NCBI GenBank assembly: GCA_028685295.1
Contig: JAQUEL010000038.1
Location: 1 to 18,021 of the forward strand
Source: a bacterium
GTDB taxonomy: Bacteria > UBP13 > UBA5359
Reading direction: 5' to 3'
DNA length: 18,021 nt
How positions within the stretch are numbered: position 1 is the first letter of the stretch; each line of letters opens with the position of its first letter. A program made the translations under genes and the position numbers. Of the stretch, positions 1 through 5,267 are shown piece by piece. The notes beneath the pieces were generated by a model. That model was given only the letters and a program-made list of their open reading frames with translations. It did no database searches and was not told the DNA's origin.

Positions 1-411
1 GAATCAGCTCGTTTCAGGATACGAGCTTCAACTTCTGCAGAAGCCTTATTGCAAAGGATATGATATCAAAAAATATAAAAGATGTAAACCTGCAAATGCC
101 CGTGGCCCGATTGCCCGGTGTCGTCAATGAAGGGGCGGTTGGCTTTTCCACTTGATTATTGCCTGCAGCCTGAGTTATCATGATATCCATGATACTTATC
201 ATTACTCCAAACATAAATACCGACAGAGTATATGCCATCCCGGGTTCAAAGCCGATGCCGTTCTTCGCTCTGATGCCGTGCAATCCTATGGCAGCGGCAA
301 GGGCGTGAATGTGGCCGGAATTATGCTGCTGCTAATACCCAGGCACCCAGTCCGGTTTTTGCCACCTCTTTGTCGGCGTATCGAAGGAATGCTTGCGAAG
401 GAGGAACTATT
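1..411. other. Stretch without a convincing gene
   Basis: I see no gene here with a ribosome binding site and recognisable protein. The minus strand is open from about 283 to 14 and would give 89 residues with a hydrophobic middle (FMFGVMISIMDIMI), but no Shine-Dalgarno sequence precedes it and the reading continues upstream to a stop without a start, so it may be a decayed membrane-protein remnant. Small symmetric elements are present: a 7-bp hairpin (6-12 with 21-27, AGCTCGT/ACGAGCT), a 12-bp perfect palindrome CTTCTGCAGAAG at 32-43, and ATCATG/CATGAT arms at 177-182 and 188-193. The first two may be the end of a transcript entering from the left. Confidence 0.4.
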
Positions 412-1191
412 TTGAATGACGGCATATATAGGGATTTAGCTGATATCTATGATGAGCTCATGAATGATGTTCCCTACAGCCGATGGATCGAATACGTCGA
501 AAAAACTTTCAGGCGTTTCGATGCCGATCCCGCTCTGGTTTTGGATCTGGCTTGCGGTACAGGCACAATATCATTAGGCCTGGCCGAGAGAGGATACAAT
601 GTTATCGGTGTAGACCGGGCACAGAAAATGATTGAAAGAGCTGAAGCCAAGCGGAAAGTCGGTGAAAATCCACAATTCTTCTGTCAGGATCTTAGCAGTA
701 TGGATTTACCCGAAATTCAAGCTGATGCCGCTGTTTGTCTCTTTGATTCATTGAATTATATCACCGATTATAATGATCTGTGCCGCGCCTTTAAATGTAC
801 GGCCAGACACCTTAATCCGGGAGCTTTATTCGTTTTTGATGTCAATACCGAACTGGCGCTGGCTGAAGAGCTCTTTACGCAGGATAATCTGGCGGACAAG
901 AACACCAATCTGTATTATGTATGGAAAAGCAGATATGATAAGGAAGAACGACTTAGCCGAGTCAAAATGCTTTTCTTTATGCGGCAGCCGGATGGTAATT
1001 ATCGAACATTGGAAGAGGAGCATTGGCAGCGGGCCTATTTGCCGGAAGAGTTGATTTCCGGCCTGGAATTGGCCGGTTTTTCGGTAGAGGGGCTACACGA
1101 TGAGGCTACGTTAAGGCAGGTGGGGGCAAACACTGAACGCATGTATGTCATCGCCAGGCGTAACGAAGCGGGAATAGATATTAAATATTGA
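412..1191 (+). CDS. Class I SAM-dependent methyltransferase (YqeM-like)
   Basis: The predicted protein of 259 residues is a Rossmann-fold S-adenosylmethionine-dependent methyltransferase. Motif I, LDLACGTGT, lies at about residues 44-52 and binds the methionine moiety. An acidic residue after strand 2 (GVD, D68) should hold the ribose hydroxyls, and FDSLNYI near residue 110 matches motif IV. The N-terminus (YRDLADIYDELMNDVPYSRW) resembles Firmicute YqeM-type methyltransferases, whose substrate I cannot state. The TTG start at 412 was chosen because AAGGAGG (399-405) sits 6 nt upstream; earlier in-frame starts lack a binding site. The DUF948 gene follows after 55 nt on the same strand and may share the transcript. 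The fold is certain; the substrate is unknown. Confidence 0.88.
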   Translation: MNDGIYRDLADIYDELMNDVPYSRWIEYVEKTFRRFDADPALVLDLACGTGTISLGLAERGYNVIGVDRAQKMIERAEAKRKVGENPQFFCQDLSSMDLPEIQADAAVCLFDSLNYITDYNDLCRAFKCTARHLNPGALFVFDVNTELALAEELFTQDNLADKNTNLYYVWKSRYDKEERLSRVKMLFFMRQPDGNYRTLEEEHWQRAYLPEELISGLELAGFSVEGLHDEATLRQVGANTERMYVIARRNEAGIDIKY

Positions 1192-1246
1192 ACTGTTAAG
1201 TAATGATTTCTAATTCTGCTTGACAGCAAACTAAAGGAGGCAAGAT

Positions 1247-1597
1247 ATGGCTGTTGAAACTAGTTTAACCATAATAGCCGTTTGTATGATTATTTTAGTG
1301 GCTGCTCTGCTGGTGGCAGCCGTTGCAGCTTTAATCCTGATTGTAAAATTGATCGGAGTTATCGGTAAGGCCGGTAAGACTGTGCAGGAAGTCAGGCAGC
1401 AGATCATGCCGTTGATCTCTCAGTTTCAATCGACAGGCAAGGAAATAAGCGAAGCGATGCTATCTATTACCAGAAGAATTTCCGAGGCTGTCGGTAGCAT
1501 CATCCGGACGGTTGAGTACTTCACGAGCAACCCGTTTAAAACAATTGCTCAGATTATTGCCAGGTTTCGACGGCAGCATACATCCAACGGCAGTTGA
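1247..1597 (+). CDS. DUF948 single-pass membrane protein
   Basis: A 116-residue protein with one strongly hydrophobic segment at about residues 7-37, followed by an amphipathic, probably helical region (GKAGKTVQEVRQQIMPLISQ and on) and a short basic tail. This is the layout of the DUF948 family of Firmicute envelope proteins, whose molecular role is not established. The membrane segment would leave the coiled region on one face of the membrane; orientation cannot be read safely. The ATG at 1247 has a near-perfect AAAGGAGG about 6 nt upstream (1233-1240). It lies downstream of the methyltransferase and is followed directly by a strong terminator hairpin. Confidence 0.8.
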   Translation: MAVETSLTIIAVCMIILVAALLVAAVAALILIVKLIGVIGKAGKTVQEVRQQIMPLISQFQSTGKEISEAMLSITRRISEAVGSIIRTVEYFTSNPFKTIAQIIARFRRQHTSNGS

Positions 1598-1609
1598 GAA
1601 TAAAGATGC

Positions 1610-1645
1610 GGGGCTGCTTCAGCGTTGAGGCAGCCCCAGGGATTC
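1610..1645 (+). terminator. Rho-independent terminator after DUF948 gene
   Basis: GGGGCTGC at 1610-1617 pairs with GCAGCCCC at 1630-1637. The stem extends inward (TTCA with TGAG, one G-U pair) to 12 bp around a GCGT loop. A T-rich run (TTCTTTTA) follows at 1643-1650. It lies 12 nt past the DUF948 stop and just beyond the stop codon of the convergent clpP gene, so it may stop transcripts from both sides, although the T tract is better on the plus strand. Confidence 0.85.
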
Positions 1646-1647
1646 TT

Positions 1648-2184
1648 TTAACTCGGATAGATGATCTTATCTATAAGGTGGTACTGAAGCGCCGCTTCAG
1701 GAGTCAGATAGTAATCCTTCAAGGTATCTATGCTGACTTCCTCGATGCTTTTGCCCGTATGATGAGCAATTATGCTATTCAACTGATGCTTTAGCCTGAC
1801 GATTTCCAGGGCCGATGTTTCTATTTCGCTGGCAGTACCAAAGGCTTTCCCGGAAGGCTGATGAATCAGCATGCGTGAGTTCGGCAATGCAAAACGTTTC
1901 TCGGGAGCGCCGCCTGCTAGAATTATGGCTCCCATGGAACAGGCCTGCCCTACACAGACAGTAATAACGTCGGGCTTGACGGTCTGCATAACATCATATA
2001 TAGCCAAACCGGCTGTCACTAGGCCTCCTGGAGAATTAACATACAGAGTTATATCCTCTGTCGGGTTTTCACATTCCAACTGAAGAAGTTTATCAATGAT
2101 TTCATAACTACTGGCATCATTGATCTCTCCCTTGAGAAGGACGATACGTCTGCTGAGCAGGTCCGAAGATTTATTGTCACGCAA
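1648..2184 (-). CDS. clpP: ClpP-family serine protease, short N-terminus
   Basis: The protein (178 residues from the chosen start) is a ClpP peptidase, the proteolytic chamber subunit that works with Clp/Hsp100 ATPases in the cytoplasm. The catalytic triad is complete: Ser83 in GQACSMGA, His108 in LIHQPSG and Asp157 in TLKDYY. NSPGG (50-54) and AIYDVMQ (61-67) are also typical. Ordinary ClpP is about 193-196 residues; this one lacks the first roughly 20 residues that form the axial entrance loops (IPxVIEQT...). The TTG start at 2184 has AAAGGAAG upstream. The longer open frame back to 2262 cannot be used, because the predicted -10 box lies inside it. The handle region (GKAFGTASEIET) differs from the usual GGxQGQATDIEI. 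This suggests a secondary paralog, perhaps working without a classical ATPase or in mixed rings. Confidence 0.88.
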   Translation of the reverse strand: MRDNKSSDLLSRRIVLLKGEINDASSYEIIDKLLQLECENPTEDITLYVNSPGGLVTAGLAIYDVMQTVKPDVITVCVGQACSMGAIILAGGAPEKRFALPNSRMLIHQPSGKAFGTASEIETSALEIVRLKHQLNSIIAHHTGKSIEEVSIDTLKDYYLTPEAALQYHLIDKIIYPS

Positions 2185-2226
2185 AGTCTTTTCTTCCTTT
2201 CGATGTAGAAGTTTAATGTAAAAAGT

Positions 2227-2251
2227 TATACACATTATAGCAATGTGTATA
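2227..2251. promoter_or_regulatory. 25-bp perfect palindrome over clpP -10 box (candidate operator)
   Basis: Ten-base arms, TATACACATT at 2227-2236 and AATGTGTATA at 2242-2251, are perfectly complementary around ATAGC. The palindrome covers the -10 box and part of the spacer, so a bound dimeric regulator would block RNA polymerase. The regulator is not identified. A role as an RNA hairpin is unlikely because most of the site lies upstream of the predicted transcription start. Confidence 0.6.
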
Positions 2252-2262
2252 TAGAGCGTCAA
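2234..2262 (-). promoter_or_regulatory. Sigma-A promoter of clpP paralog
   Basis: Read on the minus strand, TTGACG (2262-2257) and TATAAT (2239-2234) are separated by exactly 17 bp, close to the sigma-A consensus. Transcription should start near 2227, about 43 nt before the TTG start of the ClpP gene. Confidence 0.85.
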
Positions 2263-2283
2263 TAAATAGACGCCAATAACACA

Positions 2284-2344
2284 AGAGCCCGTATGTTTAG
2301 CTTCGATTTTGTCAGGGTATATCTAGGCACGGGTAGCTGGCTCT
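2284..2344 (+). other. Possible structured leader upstream of ATP-grasp gene
   Basis: AGAG (2284-2287) can pair with CTCT (2341-2344), and the adjoining CCCGT (2288-2292) with ACGGG (2329-2333), leaving a 7-nt bulge; AGAGCC/GGCTCT is the alternative. It lies between the clpP promoter and the ATP-grasp gene. It does not match a riboswitch consensus I know, and no clear promoter is visible here. Confidence 0.25.
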
Positions 2345-2416
2345 GTATGGTATCCCTAATCTTGGGGCCTGCATGGGGTCTGCGTTGAACATTTATGGCG
2401 AAATGGAGAACCATTG

Positions 2417-3298
2417 ATGCCAAGTATAGGAATTGCCACGGCATATCCGGAGGCTGATTGGCACAGCAAGCAACTTATAGATGCCGCCTCCCAAAAAGCA
2501 GAGACGATGGTAATAGACCCGGGCGATCTATCAGTCAATATCAGTGATTACGGCATATCGGTCAGGACGAGCACCGGCAGCCTTAATAAATTGGGCGGAT
2601 TGATTCTGCTGCGGGCTATAAACGAGAAGGGCAATCCTGATCATCAGATAGAGATATATAAGGCATTGAGCGGTATGGGGCTGCCGATGATCAATAATAT
2701 TCAAGCTGCTTTGGCGGCACAGGATAAGTTCAGGAGCAGTTTTGCTTTCCGGCAGGCAGGTCTGCCTGCTCCCAGAGTTGTTACTGTTCAAAACTTTAGG
2801 GATGGCATCAGCTATTTGCGAGAGATGGAACGGGCAGTGATAAAGCCGATATATGGATCTCTTGGTGAGGGGATAATGCGTCTTTCTGCAGATGATGAGG
2901 GGATATCCATTCTGAAGGGATATCTTGAGCGGGATGGAGTGGTATACCTGCAGAAATACATCGATAAACCGAATCGGGACATTAGAGTTTTTGTTATAGG
3001 AGGAAGAGTTGCAGCTGCCGTATACAGGGTAGCAAGTGAAGGAGAATGGATAACGAATATACACTGTGGTGCTCGGGCTCTTCCTTGTGATCTCTCTTCT
3101 GAAACGGAAGCACTCAGTATAAAGGCCGCTGCTTCTATAGGTCTGGATTATACAGGGGTTGATATTATTGAAACAGACCGGGGGCCTTTAGTTATTGAAG
3201 TAAATGGTTCACCGCACTGGCAAGGGGTGCATCAGGCTACAGGCAAGGATATAGCCGGCTTGATAGTAGAGCATATGCTGAAGAAAATGGAATCTTGA
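2417..3298 (+). CDS. RimK-like ATP-grasp ligase
   Basis: A 293-residue cytoplasmic ATP-grasp enzyme of the RimK/LysX/MptN type, which joins an amino acid, often glutamate, to a carboxylate through an acyl-phosphate. Visible features are the ATP-binding lysine in VIKPIYGSLGEGI (K143 and glycine loop 147-152), YLQKYI (178-183), DIRVFVIGG (188-196), metal-binding D249 in TGVDII and IEVNGSPHWQG (260-270), with the TG.DIA tail typical of RimK. The length matches the family. ATG 2417 was preferred to TTG 2414 because GGAG (2405-2408) is 8 nt from the ATG. The first KGG-repeat gene starts only 28 nt downstream, so co-transcription is likely. The substrate is unknown: S6-like tail glutamylation, a small molecule, or the neighbouring repeat proteins are all possible. 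Confidence 0.85.
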   Translation: MPSIGIATAYPEADWHSKQLIDAASQKAETMVIDPGDLSVNISDYGISVRTSTGSLNKLGGLILLRAINEKGNPDHQIEIYKALSGMGLPMINNIQAALAAQDKFRSSFAFRQAGLPAPRVVTVQNFRDGISYLREMERAVIKPIYGSLGEGIMRLSADDEGISILKGYLERDGVVYLQKYIDKPNRDIRVFVIGGRVAAAVYRVASEGEWITNIHCGARALPCDLSSETEALSIKAAASIGLDYTGVDIIETDRGPLVIEVNGSPHWQGVHQATGKDIAGLIVEHMLKKMES

Positions 3299-3326
3299 TT
3301 CTGTTGAGGAGAGGGAGGTGAGAAGC

Positions 3327-3515
3327 TTGGCTGAAAAAAGAAGAATGACGGTTGGTGAGGCCGGCCATAAAGGCGGAGAGCTGGGTGGTGAGAAGGGCGG
3401 GGAGACTACTCGGGAGCGCTATGGTCATGAATTCTATGAAGAAATCGGCCATAAAGGCGGCCAGAAGGTTAAAAAACTGATTGAAGAGGGTAAAAGAGCA
3501 TTGGGCGAAAAGTAA
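3327..3515 (+). CDS. GsiB/KGG-repeat hydrophilic stress protein, copy 1
   Basis: A 62-residue, strongly hydrophilic protein rich in Gly, Lys and Glu. It has the shared N-terminal cap (MAEKRRMTVGEAGHKGG), a short Gly insert (ELGGEKGG), one module ending ERYGHEFYEEIGHKGG, and the C-terminal cap QKVKKLIEEGKRALGEK. The pattern matches the KGG repeat of Bacillus subtilis GsiB and the 20-mer of plant group 1 LEA (Em) proteins, which are associated with desiccation and general stress. The TTG start at 3327 aligns with the MAEK start of its paralogs and follows GGGAGGTG by 6 nt; GTG 3318 lies inside that binding site. It is the first of six tandem copies and directly follows the ATP-grasp gene. Confidence 0.85.
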   Translation: MAEKRRMTVGEAGHKGGELGGEKGGETTRERYGHEFYEEIGHKGGQKVKKLIEEGKRALGEK

Positions 3516-3571
3516 CTCTATGCAGAAGCGTAATGAGTTTAGCATTATGTAAGGGTTCGCAAGTGATCAAA

Positions 3572-3577
3572 TATAAT
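3572..3577 (+). promoter_or_regulatory. Possible -10 box upstream of copy 2
   Basis: A perfect TATAAT lies 25 nt before the GTG start of the second KGG-repeat gene, but the hexamer 17 bp upstream (about GTAAGG) is a poor -35 and there is no extended TG. It may be an internal promoter or chance in an A/T-rich spacer. Confidence 0.25.
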
Positions 3578-3602
3578 ACTGGGTGCAAAGGGGGTGAAAA
3601 TT

Positions 3603-3764
3603 GTGGCAGAGAACAAGGGCAAGATGACAGTCAGCGAGGCCGGACAGAAGGGCGGATTGACTGTACGTAACAAATATGGTCATGAATTCTATGAAGAAAT
3701 CGGCCATAAAGGCGGCCAGAAGGTTAAAAAACTGATTGAAGAGGGCAAGCGTTCAGGGGGCTGA
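3603..3764 (+). CDS. GsiB/KGG-repeat hydrophilic stress protein, copy 2
   Basis: A 53-residue protein, the shortest of the family: cap MAENKGKMTVSEAGQKGG, one module (LTVRNKYGHEFYEEIGHKGG) and the terminal cap QKVKKLIEEGKRSGG. The GTG start at 3603 aligns exactly with the MAENKGK start of copies 3 and 4 and is preceded by GGGGGTGA. It is small enough to be missed by length cut-offs. From the YGHEFYEEIG part of the module into the C-terminal cap it is identical to copy 1 at the DNA level over 71 bases (3675-3745 against 3420-3490), including third codon positions, which points to recent duplication or gene conversion. Role inferred as for the other copies: a GsiB-like protective hydrophilin. 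Confidence 0.82.
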   Translation: MAENKGKMTVSEAGQKGGLTVRNKYGHEFYEEIGHKGGQKVKKLIEEGKRSGG

Positions 3765-3821
3765 CTTGCAACTCCCGGTTGGCAGCTTAAATGAGAAACG
3801 AGCATGGAGGGGGTGAAAATC

Positions 3822-4103
3822 ATGGCGGAGAACAAGGGCAAGATGACGGTCAGCGAGGCCGGACAGAAGGGTGGACGCACTACCAAACAGCGCTATGGTC
3901 ACGGTTTTTATGAGGAAATAGGCAAGAAGGGCGGGATGACCGTACGCGATAAATACGGCCATCCTTTCTATGAAGAGATCGGCGGTAAGGGTGGCGAAGC
4001 AGTGCGCGATAAATATGGTACACCTTTCTATGAGGAGATCGGCCACAAAGGCGGCCAGAAGGTTAAAAAGCTGATCGAGGAAGGCAAGAAAGCTATGAAA
4101 TAA
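3822..4103 (+). CDS. GsiB/KGG-repeat hydrophilic stress protein, copy 3
   Basis: A 93-residue protein with the cap MAENKGKMTVSEAGQKGG, three consecutive modules (RTTKQRYGHGFYEEIGKKGG, MTVRDKYGHPFYEEIGGKGG, EAVRDKYGTPFYEEIGHKGG) and the terminal cap QKVKKLIEEGKKAMK. The invariant core of each module is YG..FYEEIG.KGG. ATG 3822 was chosen because GGAGGGGGTG ends 6 nt before it and the start aligns with the paralogs; the in-frame ATG at 3804 overlaps that binding site. The second and third modules carry VRDKYG in place of TTKERYG. The protein should be soluble and largely unfolded when dilute, as known for group 1 LEA-type proteins. Confidence 0.88.
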   Translation: MAENKGKMTVSEAGQKGGRTTKQRYGHGFYEEIGKKGGMTVRDKYGHPFYEEIGGKGGEAVRDKYGTPFYEEIGHKGGQKVKKLIEEGKKAMK

Positions 4104-4197
4104 TTCATAGCTCGCAAACTCATAGCTCGATTAGGCCTCGGATGGCAGCTTAAATGAGAAGTGAGCAGTTAAAATCGAGCATGGATGGGGTGAGAGG

Positions 4198-4431
4198 ATG
4201 GCGGAGAACAAAGGCAAGATGACGGTCAGTGAGGCCGGACAGAAGGGTGGACGCACCACCAGGGAACGTTACGGTCACGGTTTTTATGAAGAGATCGGCC
4301 AGAAGGGCGGCGAGATAGGTGGCGAGACCACCAAAGAGCGTTATGGCCATCCCTTCTATGAGGAGATCGGCCACAAAGGCGGTCAGAAGGTTAAAAAGCT
4401 GATCGAAGAGGGCAAAAAGAGTGGGGGCTGA
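4198..4431 (+). CDS. GsiB/KGG-repeat hydrophilic stress protein, copy 4
   Basis: A 77-residue paralog: the same MAENKGKMTVSEAGQKGG cap, a module RTTRERYGHGFYEEIGQKGG, a four-residue Gly insert (EIGG), a second module ETTKERYGHPFYEEIGHKGG and the cap QKVKKLIEEGKKSGG. The ATG at 4198 follows TGGGGTGAGAGG, a slightly irregular ribosome binding region. The spacer before it shares TGGCAGCTTAAATGAGAA (4143-4160) with the spacer before copy 3 (3780-3797), so the duplicated unit included upstream DNA. Confidence 0.88.
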   Translation: MAENKGKMTVSEAGQKGGRTTRERYGHGFYEEIGQKGGEIGGETTKERYGHPFYEEIGHKGGQKVKKLIEEGKKSGG

Positions 4432-4552
4432 TCCGTAGCGCATAGTTTGCAACTCATAGCTTGACAGAACTCTGATTATTAATCTGAATGAAGTGTAGAG
4501 CAACTGGGAATGAGCAATGAGGTGCGGGCATTAAGCAAGGAGGTGATTGCAA

Positions 4553-4912
4553 ATGCCTGAAGAGAAAAAAGGTAAGATGACGGTTGGTGAAGCCGGCCAT
4601 AAGGGTGGCGAAAGTACCAGCCGTAAATATGGCAAGCCCTTTTACGAAGAGATCGGCGAGATGGGTGGAGAAACAACTAAAGAGCGCTATGGTCATGAGT
4701 TCTACGAAGAGATCGGCCAAAAGGGTGGCGAGGTAGGTGGCGAGACCACCAAGGAGCGCTACGGCCATGAGTTTTATGAAGAGATAGGTGAAAAAGGCGG
4801 TGAGGCCACCAGTCAGAAATACGGTAAACCCTTCTACGAGGAGATCGGCCATAAGGGTGGTCAGAAGGTTAAAAAACTGATCGAAGAGGGCAAGAAAGCT
4901 GAACATGAATAG
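4553..4912 (+). CDS. GsiB/KGG-repeat hydrophilic stress protein, copy 5 (longest)
   Basis: A 119-residue protein and the largest copy, with four modules: ESTSRKYGKPFYEEIGEMGG, ETTKERYGHEFYEEIGQKGG, then after an EVGG insert ETTKERYGHEFYEEIGEKGG, and EATSQKYGKPFYEEIGHKGG. It ends QKVKKLIEEGKKAEHE. The first and last modules, with TS..YGKPFY, are closest to those of B. subtilis GsiB (EATSKNHDKEFYQEIG). ATG 4553 is preceded by an excellent AAGGAGGTGAT at 4537-4547. The N-terminus (MPEEKKGKMTVGEAGHKGG) differs from the MAENKGK copies and resembles copy 1 in its VGEAGHKGG stretch. Confidence 0.9.
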   Translation: MPEEKKGKMTVGEAGHKGGESTSRKYGKPFYEEIGEMGGETTKERYGHEFYEEIGQKGGEVGGETTKERYGHEFYEEIGEKGGEATSQKYGKPFYEEIGHKGGQKVKKLIEEGKKAEHE

Positions 4913-4952
4913 GCTGTGAATTTAAACGAACAATCGATAAGGAGGTGTAAGG

Positions 4953-5171
4953 ATGGCAGAAAAAGGCAAGATGACGGTTAGTGAGGCCGGCCAGAAGGGC
5001 GGGCGCACCACCAGGGAACGTTACGGCCATGAGTTCTACGAGGAGATAGGTGAGAAGGGTGGAACCACGGTACGCGAGAAATACGGCACGCCCTTCTACG
5101 AGGAGATCGGTCATAAGGGTGGCCAGAAGGTTAAAAAGCTGATTGAAGAGGGTAAAAAGGCAATAGGATGA
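4953..5171 (+). CDS. GsiB/KGG-repeat hydrophilic stress protein, copy 6
   Basis: A 72-residue protein with cap MAEKGKMTVSEAGQKGG, two modules (RTTRERYGHEFYEEIGEKGG and TTVREKYGTPFYEEIGHKGG) and the cap QKVKKLIEEGKKAIG. The ATG at 4953 follows AAGGAGGTG with good spacing. It is the last member of the array; a hairpin (5214-5247) separates it from the polysaccharide deacetylase gene. As with the other copies there is no signal peptide or hydrophobic segment, so it should be cytoplasmic. Confidence 0.88.
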   Translation: MAEKGKMTVSEAGQKGGRTTRERYGHEFYEEIGEKGGTTVREKYGTPFYEEIGHKGGQKVKKLIEEGKKAIG

Positions 5172-5213
5172 AGTGAACGTATGGCGAGCGGAATTTAGTA
5201 GATGCAATAAGGC

Positions 5214-5247
5214 AAGAGGCAGGGTTATTATTAGACCCATGCCTCTT
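5214..5247 (+). terminator. Hairpin between KGG array and envelope operon
   Basis: AAGAGGCAGGG (5214-5224) pairs with CCC-A-TGCCTCTT (5236-5247), an 11-bp stem with one bulged A and an 11-nt loop. Only CCTGTTT follows, so the T tract is weak. It is a plausible terminator or attenuator for the KGG array; the deacetylase start lies 20 nt downstream. Confidence 0.55.
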
Positions 5248-5267
5248 CCTGTTTGAGAGGAGAGCAT

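Larger units (their letters stand above)
3327..5171 (+). repeat. Tandem array of six KGG-repeat genes
   Basis: Six paralogous genes in the same direction contain 1, 1, 3, 2, 4 and 2 copies of a module of about 60 bp, giving 13 modules, between constant 5' and 3' ends. Intergenic spacers are also partly duplicated (for example 3780-3797 and 4143-4160). The array is a likely site of recombination and copy-number change and is easily misassembled from short reads. Confidence 0.88.

Noticed and set aside
2185-2262. Upstream extension of the ClpP frame to an ATG at 2262
   Set aside because: The extra residues do not resemble a ClpP N-terminus and the segment contains the promoter -10 box and palindrome.
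3537-3558. GTTTAG...GGGTTC resembling a sigma-B promoter before KGG copy 2
   Set aside because: The spacing of about 10 nt is too short for sigma-B and the -10 part is weak, although sigma-B control would suit GsiB-like genes.
4461-4489. TTGACA with a possible promoter before KGG copy 5
   Set aside because: The hexamer at 17-bp spacing (CTGAAT) is a poor -10, and no better match is within range.
4454-4906. Long open frame on the minus strand, with similar ones opposite other KGG genes
   Set aside because: It is the antisense reading of the repetitive KGG modules (a Leu/Ala/Phe-rich shadow), repeats with the modules, and has no ribosome binding site.
3327-5171. CRISPR-like interpretation of the regular repeats
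   Set aside because: The repeats are in-frame coding modules of about 60 bp with no unique spacers between identical repeats.
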